In this document: piece by piece, positions 1 to 8,171 of the stretch
How the letters are laid out: each line of letters begins with the position of its first letter
How positions within the stretch are numbered: position 1 is the stretch's first letter
Source: an uncultured Clostridia bacterium
GTDB taxonomy: Bacteria > Bacillota > Clostridia > Oscillospirales > Acutalibacteraceae
Direction: 5' to 3'
Assembly (NCBI GenBank): GCA_946646305.1
Contig: CAMPCO010000002.1
Location: 1-37,768, forward strand
Length of the DNA stretch: 37,768 nt
Made by a program: the position numbers and the translations under genes
Notes under the pieces: model-generated
Told to the model about the DNA's origin: nothing
The model's input: the letters and a program-made list of their open reading frames with translations, nothing else
The model's database searches: none

Positions 1-364
1 CCTTGAGACCGTATTTCTTTCTTTCCTTCATTCTCGGGTCACGAGTGAGGAAGCCGGCCTTTTTAAGTTCGGGACGAAGCTCTTCATCAGCCTGCAAAAG
101 TGCGCGGGCTATACCATGGCGGATAGCGCCTGCCTGGCCTGTTACACCGCCGCCGGTAACACGGCATACAACATCAAACTTATCGGCTGTTTCGGTAAGA
201 GTGAGGGGTTGACGGGTGATAACTTTAAGAGTTTCAAGACCAAAATAATCGTCTATATCCCTTTCGTTAATTGTAACTTTTCCTGTTCCTTTATAAAGAC
301 GAACACGGGCGACAGAACTTTTTCTTCTGCCGGTGCCGTAAAAATAAGGCTTGCCTTCAAACAT
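1..364 (-). CDS. rpsI: 30S ribosomal protein S9, 3' end cut off by window
   Basis: Small-subunit ribosomal protein S9. The reverse-strand reading begins [20 protein letters not shown], the usual S9 start, and near the window edge reads [15 protein letters not shown], the conserved S9 C-terminal motif, so only about a dozen codons are missing beyond position 1. The ATG at 364 is preceded by AAGGGGAC. It lies 17 bases after rplM on the same strand, the standard L13-S9 operon, and should be transcribed from the rplM promoter. Identification is firm; the end is not visible. Confidence 0.96.
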   Translation of the reverse strand, partial: MFEGKPYFYGTGRRKSSVARVRLYKGTGKVTINERDIDDYFGLETLKVITRQPLTLTETADKFDVVCRVTGGGVTGQAGAIRHGIARALLQADEELRPELKKAGFLTRDPRMKERKKYGLK

Positions 365-381
365 TTTTTCTGTCCCCTTTC

Positions 382-810
382 TTAAAATTCATACTTTTCC
401 GGTTTTTGCGCAACCTGAGCGTAAGTTTCGCCCTTGTAGATGTGCAAACGGGTAAGTGCTTTTCTGCCTATCGTTGTGTCGGGAACCATACCCTTAACGG
501 CGAGTTCCATAGCGAGCTCAGGGCGGGTAGCCATAAGTCTTGCATACTGAACTTCTTTAAGACCGCCGATATAGCCTGTATGACGGCGATAGTATTTGTC
601 CTGTAATTTTTTGCCTGTTAAAACTGCCTTTTCAGCATTGATAACAACAACATGGTCGCCGCAATCAACATGCGGTGTAAAAGACGGCTTGCCCTTTCCG
701 CGAAGAAGGTCTGCTACCTTAACGGCGGTACGACCGAGCGGACGGTTAGCGGCGTCAACTATATACCATTTGCGCTGAACTTCAGCAGGTTTTGCCATAA
801 ATGTTGACAT
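382..810 (-). CDS. rplM: 50S ribosomal protein L13
   Basis: Large-subunit ribosomal protein L13, 142 aa, the normal length. The N-terminus ([19 protein letters not shown]) and the central [11 protein letters not shown] segment are typical of the family. The ATG at 810 has GGGAGG eight bases upstream, so the longer form beginning MSTF is chosen over the internal ATG four codons later. First gene of the rplM-rpsI operon, with a good promoter about 30 bases upstream. No long leader is present, so an L13-binding autoregulatory leader RNA is not evident. Confidence 0.98.
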   Translation of the reverse strand: MSTFMAKPAEVQRKWYIVDAANRPLGRTAVKVADLLRGKGKPSFTPHVDCGDHVVVINAEKAVLTGKKLQDKYYRRHTGYIGGLKEVQYARLMATRPELAMELAVKGMVPDTTIGRKALTRLHIYKGETYAQVAQKPEKYEF

Positions 811-843
811 AACTTTTCCTCCCTTAATTGAATGTGCTTGATA

Positions 844-873
844 ATATTATCACAGTCGTTTGCCCTTTGTCAA
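844..873 (-). promoter_or_regulatory. promoter of rplM-rpsI
   Basis: On the minus strand there is a perfect TTGACA (868-873) and TAATAT (844-849) with an 18-base spacer; the overlapping GATAAT (846-851) gives 16. A TG dinucleotide lies just before the -10. Predicted start of transcription is near 837, giving a leader of about 27 bases. This is one of the best sigma-A-type matches in the window, as expected for a ribosomal protein operon. Confidence 0.8.
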
Positions 874-910
874 CTACTTTTTTCAAAAAAATTAACTTTT
901 AAATTATTAT

Positions 911-944
911 CTCTCGTTTTCTCTTGTTTTCTCTTTTTTTCTCC
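911..944. repeat. three phased 10-base CTCTNTTTTT-type repeats
   Basis: Consecutive units ctctcgtttt, ctcttgtttt and ctcttttttt, followed by ctcc, repeat exactly every 10 bases. T-runs spaced one helical turn apart are expected to bend DNA. The array lies about 38 bases upstream of the rplM -35 box, in the divergent gap (811-1099) between rplM and ymdB. An UP-like role for the rplM promoter is inference. Confidence 0.55.
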
Positions 945-1044
945 CGATTGCTCACTTATGATTTTTAAAAATTTTTTATTGTTTGTGAGGCTTTTGCGGT
1001 TTTATTTTAAAAAAGGCTTTGGCGGGTCTTTTTTATTTTTATGA

Positions 1045-1073
1045 TTGAAATATATAATATAATATGATAAAAT
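1045..1073 (+). promoter_or_regulatory. promoter of the ymdB-recG gene group
   Basis: TTGAAA at 1045-1050, a 17-base spacer and TAAAAT at 1068-1073, preceded by TG one base upstream (extended -10). Predicted transcription start is near 1080, a few bases before the GGGAG ribosome binding site (1086-1090) of ymdB. The surrounding gap is very AT rich, so chance matches are possible. Confidence 0.65.
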
Positions 1074-1099
1074 TTATAAGTTAATGGGAGTTGATTTTT

Positions 1100-1879
1100 A
1101 TGCGCGCTTTATGTGTAGGTGATGTTTTCGCTTCGCCGGGTGTTGATATGCTTCTTAATACCCTGCCCGGTTTAAAAAAGGAATATAATATTGACCTTTG
1201 CATTGTAAACGGCGAAAACTCCGCAGATAATAACGGCATAGATAAAGCTTCCTGCGATAATATATTCGCCGCCGGAGCCGATATTATAACAGGCGGCAAC
1301 CATACGCTCAGAAACCCCGAAATTTACGAAAGGCTTGATACAAAAGAATATCTTTTGCGCCCCGATAATCTTAAAACCGATATAGGTAAGGGCTACTGCC
1401 TTTATGATATGGGTCGGTACAGCGCGGCGGTTATAAACCTTATGGGCCGCGTTTTTCTTGAAAAGAACGAATGCGAAAACCCGTTTTTATGCGCCGATAG
1501 TCTTATAGAAAAAGCAAATTCGGACGGCGCTAAATTTATTCTCGTTGATTTTCATGCCGAAGCCACAAGCGAAAAGCGGGCTTTGGGACTTTATCTTGAC
1601 GGGCGGGTTTCCGCCGTTTTCGGAACGCATACCCATGTTCAAACCTTTGACGCGCAGGTGCTTCCCGCAAAAACGGGGTATATCTCCGATCTTGGTATGA
1701 CCGGGGTTATCGACTCGGTTTTGGGTGTTAAAAAAGAGATAATCATTAACAGATTAAAGCAAAAAGATATGTCAAAATTTATGCCCGCAGAAGGAAAAGC
1801 CATGCTTTGCGGTTGTGTTTTCGAATTTGATGATAATTCGGGGCTTTGCCTCTCGGCAAAAGAGATTAAGATAATTTAA
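1100..1879 (+). CDS. ymdB: YmdB-family 2',3'-cyclic nucleotide phosphodiesterase
   Basis: Calcineurin-like metallophosphoesterase of the YmdB/TIGR00282 family, 259 aa, the usual size. Metal-binding motifs are in order: GD at the N-terminus (VGDVFASPG), NGEN near residue 38, GGNHT near 65, DFHAE near 152 and GTHTHVQ near 178. In Bacillus subtilis YmdB hydrolyses 2',3'-cAMP/cGMP and affects biofilm and motility decisions; the same role here is inferred. The ATG at 1100 is preferred to the in-frame TTG at 1091 because GGGAG (1086-1090) then has a 9-base spacing. First gene of a probable five-gene operon ending with recG. Confidence 0.93.
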   Translation: MRALCVGDVFASPGVDMLLNTLPGLKKEYNIDLCIVNGENSADNNGIDKASCDNIFAAGADIITGGNHTLRNPEIYERLDTKEYLLRPDNLKTDIGKGYCLYDMGRYSAAVINLMGRVFLEKNECENPFLCADSLIEKANSDGAKFILVDFHAEATSEKRALGLYLDGRVSAVFGTHTHVQTFDAQVLPAKTGYISDLGMTGVIDSVLGVKKEIIINRLKQKDMSKFMPAEGKAMLCGCVFEFDDNSGLCLSAKEIKII

Positions 1880-1900
1880 GTTTAAAGAGGGTGAGTGAAA

Positions 1901-3418
1901 ATGAAAAGGTGCTTTGCGGTAATGCTGGCGGCAGTTTGCATTTTTTGTATGGCTTCGTGCGGCAAAAAAGAAGCGGTCACCCCCGCCGCGCAAAAGCAGC
2001 AGGAAATAACCCTTTTGTTTTCGCAGACCGACTCTCTTGACCCCTATTCCGCAAAGACCGAGCAGAACAGACATCTTGCAACCCTTATTTTTGACTCACT
2101 TTACAAGGTTGATAAAAACTTCCGCGCAGTGCCCTGCCTTGCGGTAACCTGCGAACAGAAGGACACTGTTTTTACCGTTCATCTCGGCGCGTTTACCTTT
2201 ACTGACGGTACAGCCCTATCATCGGCTGATGTTGTTTATTCTTTTGAAAAGGCAAGACAAAGCGCCACCTCGGGCTTTGCCGCCGCGCTTTCGGAGGTTG
2301 AAAGCATTGCCGCTGTTGACCCGGCAACGGTAAGATTTTCGCTTAACCGTTTTGACCCTTATTTTTTAAATCTTTTAACCTTCCCGATACTTAAAACCGA
2401 CTCCGCCGGTCTTACCGATAGCGATGGCGTGGAAATTCCACCCATCGGTTGCGGCAGATATGTTCCCGACACCGCAAATCTTAAACTTATAAGAAATGAT
2501 AATTATCACGACACCCTGAGTGTTATAAAGCAGATAAACCTTATTTCCGCGCCCGACAGCGAGTCGGCTTCCCACTATGTTCAGATGGGGGCTTGCGACC
2601 TTTATTACACAAGCTCCGAGACAAATATTGTCCGTATGAGCGGCAAAAGAAGCGAGATTGATATAAACCACCTTGTTTTTCTCGGTGTAAATTCATCCTA
2701 CGGAGCTCTCGGCAACAAGGAAATGCGCTATGCTATTTCCTCCTTAATCGACAGGGCGGACATTGTTTCCTCCGCTTACTATAATGCCGCTGTGGTGGCA
2801 AACGGCTTTTTTAACCCCGCGCTTAGCGATGTTAAATCAACCTCCACCATAAAGCAAAACGCCGATACAGACATTAGTATTGAAAATTTGGCAAAGATAG
2901 GTTATACTAATAAAGATGAAGATGGGTATTATGTCTCATCCTCGGGAACGCGGGCAAGCTTTTCCCTGCTCGTTAACCAAAACAACCCGTCCCGTATGAT
3001 TGCGGCAAGGCATATAAGCACCGCGGCAAAATCGGCGGGCATTGAAATAACGGTTGAGCCGGTTTCCTTTGAAACATATTTAAGCCGTATCAAAGCGGGC
3101 CATTTCCAACTTTACCTCGGCGAAGTGGCAATAGGACTTAATATGGATATAAAAGGGCTTGTGGTACCGGGCGGCAGTGCCGCTTTCGGCGTTAGTGATA
3201 CAAGCGGCGGCTCCTCTATGTCTATTTCAGGCGCGGTTAAATCTTATGAGGAAGGCAGTTTAAATCTTTCTTCCCTCTCGGGTGTTTTGCTTACCGAAAT
3301 GCCCCAAATTCCGATATGCTACCGCAAAGGCTCTTTGTTTTACAGCGATAAAATAAAATCGGGTGTAAACGGCCTTTCGTGCGACATATATTACAATATG
3401 GCAGATTACAAATTCTAA
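1901..3418 (+). CDS. family-5 solute-binding lipoprotein (peptide/nickel ABC type)
   Basis: Extracellular substrate-binding protein, SBP_bac_5 family, 505 aa. A lipoprotein signal is visible: basic start, hydrophobic stretch, then a MASC lipobox with Cys about residue 20. Family features include SQTDSLDPYSAKTEQNRHLATL, FDSLYKVD and FTVHLGAFTFTDGTALSSADVVYSFEK, all near the mature N-terminus. Family members deliver peptides, nickel or other small ligands to an ABC permease, but no permease or ATPase gene lies beside it, so ligand and partner are unknown. The ATG at 1901 is favoured over a GTG at 1895 by its spacing from AGAGG. It sits 21 bases after ymdB and 15 before the Asp23 gene. Confidence 0.88.
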   Translation: MKRCFAVMLAAVCIFCMASCGKKEAVTPAAQKQQEITLLFSQTDSLDPYSAKTEQNRHLATLIFDSLYKVDKNFRAVPCLAVTCEQKDTVFTVHLGAFTFTDGTALSSADVVYSFEKARQSATSGFAAALSEVESIAAVDPATVRFSLNRFDPYFLNLLTFPILKTDSAGLTDSDGVEIPPIGCGRYVPDTANLKLIRNDNYHDTLSVIKQINLISAPDSESASHYVQMGACDLYYTSSETNIVRMSGKRSEIDINHLVFLGVNSSYGALGNKEMRYAISSLIDRADIVSSAYYNAAVVANGFFNPALSDVKSTSTIKQNADTDISIENLAKIGYTNKDEDGYYVSSSGTRASFSLLVNQNNPSRMIAARHISTAAKSAGIEITVEPVSFETYLSRIKAGHFQLYLGEVAIGLNMDIKGLVVPGGSAAFGVSDTSGGSSMSISGAVKSYEEGSLNLSSLSGVLLTEMPQIPICYRKGSLFYSDKIKSGVNGLSCDIYYNMADYKF

Positions 3419-3433
3419 CAGGAGGAAATGTCT

Positions 3434-3784
3434 ATGATTTCTTATGAAACAAGGCTTGGAAACATTGACCTTACCGAAAACTTTTTAAGCAGACTTATCG
3501 GCAACGAAGTTGTTTCTTGTTTCGGTGTTGTAGGTATGGTACCCAGTAACAACAAGCAACGCCTTTCCCGCCTCTTTTTAAAGGACGGCGCTCTTGATAC
3601 GGGAATTAAGGTTTCAGGAAACGCCGAAAAAATAGATGTGGAAATACACATTGTTGTAACTTACGGTATGAACATTAACGCGATTGCGTCAAGCATAACC
3701 GAAAAGGTAAAATACAAGGTTGAAAAAATAACCGGAACGCCTGTTGACCGTGTTGTTATTAAGGTTGACGGAATAAAGGAATAG
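3434..3784 (+). CDS. Asp23/Gls24-family envelope stress protein (YloU-like)
   Basis: Small Asp23/Gls24 (DUF322) family protein, 116 aa. The order Asp23 protein then DAK2-type kinase then recG matches yloU-yloV-recG of Firmicutes, which supports the call. The pattern GNIDLTENFLSRLIGNEVVSCFGVVGM at the start and VVTYGMNINAIASSITEKVKYKVEKITG later is characteristic. No signal peptide or membrane segment is seen, so it is cytosolic or membrane-associated through partners. ATG 3434 has GGAGGA (3421-3426) seven bases upstream; the ATG at 3428 would be too close. Exact function is unknown in this lineage. Confidence 0.92.
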   Translation: MISYETRLGNIDLTENFLSRLIGNEVVSCFGVVGMVPSNNKQRLSRLFLKDGALDTGIKVSGNAEKIDVEIHIVVTYGMNINAIASSITEKVKYKVEKITGTPVDRVVIKVDGIKE

Positions 3785-3812
3785 TTTTTCGGTTTTTAAA
3801 GGAGTGTTTTAT

Positions 3813-5510
3813 TTGTTTAACGGGGATACTTTGCGCGATGCGATAATCTCAGGCGCAAACAATCTGTTTAATCACAAAAAATCTGTAGATGATCTTAATG
3901 TTTTTCCGGTTCCCGATGGTGATACCGGCACAAATATGTCTCTCACTTTGCAAAATTCCACAAGCCAGCTTGCAGAGCTTGCGGGTGAACCCGCTTCCAA
4001 GGTGGCGCAGGTTAATGCTTCTGCTCTGCTTCGCGGTGCGCGCGGCAATTCGGGTGTTATAACCTCGCTTTTGTTCCGCGGTTTTGCAAAAGGCGTTACC
4101 GGCGATGAGCTTAATGAAGAAAGCCTTAAAAATGCATTTGCTTTCGGTGTTGAGGCGGCGTATAAAGCCGTTATGAAGCCGACAGAGGGCACCATTCTCA
4201 CCGTTGCCCGTGTTGCAAGCGAATGCGCCGACAAAACCTTTGCCGAGGGCGGCGATACTCTCGCCATATTCGAAGCGGCGTTTGAGGGCGCAAAGCAGGC
4301 TCTTGCCACAACCCCCGACCTTTTACCGACCCTTAAAAAAGCCGGTGTTGTCGATGCGGGCGGTCAGGGCTATGTTTACATACTTGAAGGTATGTTATCC
4401 GTTTTGAAAGACGGCAAAATTATTGAGGGCGATGCCCCTGTAGCCGCCGCCGAGCCTACAGATAGTGATGATTATGATGCATCGGTTAGCGCCGCGGGTG
4501 AATTTGAAACGGAAATCACCTTCACCTATTGCACGGAATTTATCGTTAACCGTGACAAGGAAGTTAAAACAGAACCCGCCGAGCTTCGCTCTTTCCTTGA
4601 GTCTATCGGCGATTGCGTTGTTGTTGTAGATGATGAAGAAATAATAAAGGTTCATGTTCATACCGACCACCCCGGCAATGCCATTGAAAGAGGTCTTACC
4701 TTTGGCCAGCTGGTTCATTTAAAGATTGAAAATATGCGCGATCAGCACGAAAAGGCTAAACACGATGCCGATTTAAAGCGCAAAAAAGAAAAAACCAAGA
4801 AAAAGGAAACCGCCAAGAAAACAAAAGCCGCCGAAATAACCAAACCTGTTGGTTTTGTTTCGGTTTGCGCGGGCGATGGCTTGGCTCAGTTGTTTACCGA
4901 TTTGGGCGTTGATACCATTGTGAGCGGCGGTCAAACCATGAACCCCAGCACCAATGATATTCTCGATGCCATTGAAAGAACCCCTGCCGGCACTGTTTTT
5001 GTTCTTCCGAACAACAAAAACATTATTATGGCGGCAGAGCAGGCTATTCCGATAAGCTCAAGAAATGTTTTCGTTCTTCACACCCGCACCGTTCCGCAGG
5101 GTGTTGCGGCTATGCTTAAAGCGCTTGACTTTGAGGGGCAGGATGATTTTGAAGCCCAGGCAATAGAGATGCAAAAAGCATCCGAAAAAATTGCCACCGG
5201 CACCATCACCTTTGCCGCAAGAGATTCTGATTTTGACGGTCATGATATCAAAAAGGGCGAAATTATGGCGCTGCTTGAAAACAAGCTTTCCTTCCTTGAA
5301 AGCGATATTTCCCGCGCCGCAACAAAACTTTTAAAGCAAATGCTTAAAAAGGACAGCCAATATGTAACCGTTTATTACGGTGATTCTGTTGATGAGGAAA
5401 CTGCCAACCGATTAGAAGAAGAAATGAATGCGAAATGGGGCGACAAGGTTGAAATAACCTTTGTAAACGGCGGCCAGCCCATTTATTACTTCGTAATTTC
5501 GGTTGAATAG
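3813..5510 (+). CDS. fakA: fatty acid kinase subunit FakA / DAK2-domain protein (YloV-like)
   Basis: DAK2-domain kinase, 565 aa. FakA phosphorylates fatty acids bound to a FakB protein, feeding exogenous fatty acids into phospholipid synthesis. The N-terminal DhaL-like domain shows NVFPVPDGDTGTNMSLTL near residues 29-46, with the Mg-ATP-binding aspartates, and LRGARGNSGVITS near 74. The C-terminal DegV-like half includes HVHTDHPGNAIE and ends in the family's NGGQPIYYFVISVE. A highly Lys-rich linker (4747-4834) separates the halves. A TTG start at 3813 is chosen because AAAGGAG (3798-3804) is then eight bases away. No fakB gene is in the window. Seven bases separate it from recG. Confidence 0.92.
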   Translation: MFNGDTLRDAIISGANNLFNHKKSVDDLNVFPVPDGDTGTNMSLTLQNSTSQLAELAGEPASKVAQVNASALLRGARGNSGVITSLLFRGFAKGVTGDELNEESLKNAFAFGVEAAYKAVMKPTEGTILTVARVASECADKTFAEGGDTLAIFEAAFEGAKQALATTPDLLPTLKKAGVVDAGGQGYVYILEGMLSVLKDGKIIEGDAPVAAAEPTDSDDYDASVSAAGEFETEITFTYCTEFIVNRDKEVKTEPAELRSFLESIGDCVVVVDDEEIIKVHVHTDHPGNAIERGLTFGQLVHLKIENMRDQHEKAKHDADLKRKKEKTKKKETAKKTKAAEITKPVGFVSVCAGDGLAQLFTDLGVDTIVSGGQTMNPSTNDILDAIERTPAGTVFVLPNNKNIIMAAEQAIPISSRNVFVLHTRTVPQGVAAMLKALDFEGQDDFEAQAIEMQKASEKIATGTITFAARDSDFDGHDIKKGEIMALLENKLSFLESDISRAATKLLKQMLKKDSQYVTVYYGDSVDEETANRLEEEMNAKWGDKVEITFVNGGQPIYYFVISVE

Positions 5511-5517
5511 GTGTGAT

Positions 5518-7539
5518 ATGTTAAACCTTGATACCGATATAAGATATCTTAAAGGCGTGGGTGAAAAGCGTGCGTCTGTTCTCGGTCGTTTGGGCATCGA
5601 TACTGTCGGTGCCCTTTTGTATTATTTTCCCCGTTCTTATGCCGATTTTAGCCGTGTTACCGATATTTTTGACATAAACGGCGGCGAAAAAGCTTGCATA
5701 AAGGCTAAAATCGTGACAGATATAGCCGAGCACCGTATAAGAAAAAATATGACCCTTTACCGCTTTCGTGTAAGCGATGGGACAGGCTTTCTCACCATTG
5801 TTTTGTTTAATAATAAATATCTTGCAAGCTCTTTGCATTTTGGCTCAACCTATCTGTTTTCAGGCAAGGTGGAAACGGGCTCTTACGGTGCGGAAATGTC
5901 CTCTCCCGAGATAAGGGAGGAAAACGACACCAGCATTCATCCCGTTTACCCGCTTACCCAAAGTATAACCTCAAAGCAGATTGAAAAGCTTGTTAAAACG
6001 GCATTTGAGCTATGCGATTTATCGCACGATGTTTTGCCCGAAAGTATCCGGCGGCAAAACAAAATTGCCGATTTCAGGGAGTCGCTTTTAAATATACATT
6101 TCCCGAAATCCCGCGAGGCGCTTGAAAGGGCAAAAAGGCGCTTTGTTTTTGAAGAGTTGTTTGTGCTGAGAACCTCGCTTAGCCTTATGAAGAATAAGCG
6201 CAAGAGAAAAGCCCCGATAATAAATACCGATTATATCAAGGAATATGAGTCGCTTTTGCCATATTCTCTGACCTTGGCCCAAAAGAGGGTTATCTCGGAA
6301 TGCGGGGCGGATTTAAAGAGCGGCACGGCTATGAACAGACTTGTTGAGGGTGATGTCGGCAGCGGAAAAACCGCCGTTGCGGCGGCGCTTATGTATTCCT
6401 GCGCAAAATCGGGATACCAGTCCGCCATTATGGCGCCGACCGAGATTTTGGCGGAACAGCATTTCGCCTTTTTAAGCGGTCTGTTTGAAAAACGCGGCAT
6501 AAAGGTCGCCCTGCTTACAGGGGCTGTAAAGGCGGCGGAAAAGCGCAGAATAAAAGCGGCGATAGAAAGCGGCGAAATTCAGGTTATTGTGGGCACGCAC
6601 GCGCTTATCACCGATGATACAGTTTTCAAAAATTTATCCCTTGTTATAACCGATGAGCAACACCGCTTTGGTGTGGCGCAAAGGGGCGCTTTGGCGTCAA
6701 AGGGCAGCGGGGTTCACACCCTTGTTATGTCGGCAACACCGATACCGCGCACTATGGGGCTTATAATCTACGGCGACCTTGATATAAGCATTTTGGATGA
6801 ATATCCGAAAGGCAGAGGGGTTGTAAAAACTTATGTTATAAACTCCGATATTCGTTCCCGCGCGTTTGGGTTTATAAAAAAACTTATTGCCGAGGGGCGG
6901 CAGGGTTATATTGTTTGCCCTATGGTGGAAGAAAACGAAGAGCTTGCCCTGGCGGCGGCGGAAAAATACTATGAGGCTTTGTGCCGAAACGAATTTTCAA
7001 ATTACAGGGTGGGACTTTTGCACGGCAAGATGAAGCCCGCCGAAAAAGATAAAATTATGCTGGCGTTTAAAGACGGCGATATAGATTTGCTCGTTTGCAC
7101 AACGGTGATTGAGGTTGGTATCGATGTTCCGAATGCCGCGGTTATGCTTATAGAAAACGCCGAGCGGTTCGGTCTTTCGCAGTTGCACCAGCTTCGCGGC
7201 AGAATAGGCAGGGGCAAATATGAGTCCCACTGCATTCTGCTTTCCGATATGAAAGGTAATGCAAACGAGCGACTACAGGTTATAAAAAACACCACCGATG
7301 GCTTTAAAATCGCCGATGAGGATTTACGCCTGCGCGGCCCCGGTGATTATCTCGGCAACCGGCAACACGGTATGCCTAAACTTAAAATTGCCGACCTTTA
7401 TGCCGATGGCGATATTATGCGCTTAGCATCCATGGCGGCGGCAAATCTTTTGGAGCACGACCCGAAACTTGTTTCGCCCGAGTGTCTTGCTTTACGCGAA
7501 AAGATAAAACAAACATATAAAACCTTTATAGAAAACTAA
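5518..7539 (+). CDS. recG: ATP-dependent DNA helicase RecG
   Basis: Superfamily 2 helicase that remodels stalled replication forks and Holliday junctions. 673 aa, the expected size. The N-terminal wedge/OB domain begins YLKGVGEKRASVLGRLGI. Helicase motifs follow: Walker A GDVGSGKTA near 279-287, APTEILAEQH near 306, DEQHRFG near 379, SATPIPRT, then in the second RecA fold TTVIEVGIDVPNA and QLRGRIGRG, and DLRLRGPGDYLG at the C-terminus. Start ATG 5518 lies close to AGGTG and seven bases after fakA, suggesting translational coupling. No hairpin terminator is apparent after the stop. Confidence 0.97.
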   Translation: MLNLDTDIRYLKGVGEKRASVLGRLGIDTVGALLYYFPRSYADFSRVTDIFDINGGEKACIKAKIVTDIAEHRIRKNMTLYRFRVSDGTGFLTIVLFNNKYLASSLHFGSTYLFSGKVETGSYGAEMSSPEIREENDTSIHPVYPLTQSITSKQIEKLVKTAFELCDLSHDVLPESIRRQNKIADFRESLLNIHFPKSREALERAKRRFVFEELFVLRTSLSLMKNKRKRKAPIINTDYIKEYESLLPYSLTLAQKRVISECGADLKSGTAMNRLVEGDVGSGKTAVAAALMYSCAKSGYQSAIMAPTEILAEQHFAFLSGLFEKRGIKVALLTGAVKAAEKRRIKAAIESGEIQVIVGTHALITDDTVFKNLSLVITDEQHRFGVAQRGALASKGSGVHTLVMSATPIPRTMGLIIYGDLDISILDEYPKGRGVVKTYVINSDIRSRAFGFIKKLIAEGRQGYIVCPMVEENEELALAAAEKYYEALCRNEFSNYRVGLLHGKMKPAEKDKIMLAFKDGDIDLLVCTTVIEVGIDVPNAAVMLIENAERFGLSQLHQLRGRIGRGKYESHCILLSDMKGNANERLQVIKNTTDGFKIADEDLRLRGPGDYLGNRQHGMPKLKIADLYADGDIMRLASMAAANLLEHDPKLVSPECLALREKIKQTYKTFIEN

Positions 7540-7567
7540 AACGCTCGGTTTTTCCTTAATATTGCCC

Positions 7568-7596
7568 TTGTAATAGAAAAACAGTTATGTTAAAAT
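7568..7596 (+). promoter_or_regulatory. promoter of the 7629 membrane protein gene
   Basis: TTGTAA (7568-7573), a 17-base spacer and TAAAAT (7591-7596) with an upstream TG, forming an extended -10. It lies in the 89-base gap after recG and gives a leader of about 25 bases that includes the GGAGGAG site. Confidence 0.6.
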
Positions 7597-7628
7597 ATAA
7601 ATATAGTTAAGGTTTGGAGGAGAAGAGG

Positions 7629-8117
7629 TTGAAAGTAAGGAACTTGGGTCGAAGGCTGAATGAAACCTTCCTTCCTTTAATTACGACTTCTGTGCTTTTT
7701 GAACTTCTGGTTATCGGAGAATATATCAGCTTCGGTATGGCTTTTGCCGTTGTTAACGCCGCGGCGTTTTTGTGTTATATTGTTTGGAATGTTACCTGTC
7801 TCAGAAAAAGCCTTATAGACGGTATGCACAGAAAAACATACTATTTGACAAACGGCATTGCTATATTGTCTGTTGCCGCTATTTCGCTTGTAATGGCAAT
7901 AATTAATTTAGACCCGTATTATTACTTCCTGTTTAGCCCCCTCGCCTTCCTTAAAATTGCAGGCTTCACAAACCTTGTGACATCCACTTTGGTTTCGCTT
8001 TTTGTTATGATTGTGGTTTATTTGATTGTACCGAAAACCGTAAAGCGAAGAAGACACCACCGCCATCACCACGACAGCGGCCCTGTTGACACAACAAACT
8101 TTATAATGCGTTCTTAA
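7629..8117 (+). CDS. unrecognised four-helix membrane protein with His-rich C-terminus
   Basis: I do not recognise this 162-aa protein. Four hydrophobic segments can be seen at roughly residues 14-30, 34-54, 73-93 and 112-136, so it should be an integral membrane protein with both ends on the same side. The C-terminus is very basic and His rich (KRRRHHRHHHD, 8043-8075) and then ends polar. The TTG start at 7629 is chosen because GGAGGAG (7616-7622) lies six bases upstream; the in-frame TTG at 7614 would overlap it. It has its own promoter and a terminator just after the stop, so it is probably monocistronic. A metal-related role for the His cluster is speculation. Confidence 0.8.
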   Translation: MKVRNLGRRLNETFLPLITTSVLFELLVIGEYISFGMAFAVVNAAAFLCYIVWNVTCLRKSLIDGMHRKTYYLTNGIAILSVAAISLVMAIINLDPYYYFLFSPLAFLKIAGFTNLVTSTLVSLFVMIVVYLIVPKTVKRRRHHRHHHDSGPVDTTNFIMRS

Positions 8118-8122
8118 AATTT

Positions 8123-8152
8123 AAGACCCACGCCAAAGCGTGGGTCTTTTTT
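8123..8152. terminator. bidirectional intrinsic terminator
   Basis: An 11-bp perfect stem (8123-8133 with 8138-8148), loop CAAA, followed by six T on the plus strand. It ends the 7629 membrane protein gene. On the minus strand it lies after the isomerase gene but its T-run there is interrupted, so termination of that gene is less certain. Confidence 0.85.
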
Positions 8153-8171
8153 ATATCTTCTTTTTATTATG

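Noticed and set aside
3804-3812. GTG start for fakA at 3804
   Set aside because: It overlaps the AAAGGAG ribosome binding site; the TTG at 3813 has correct spacing and gives the family's usual N-terminus.
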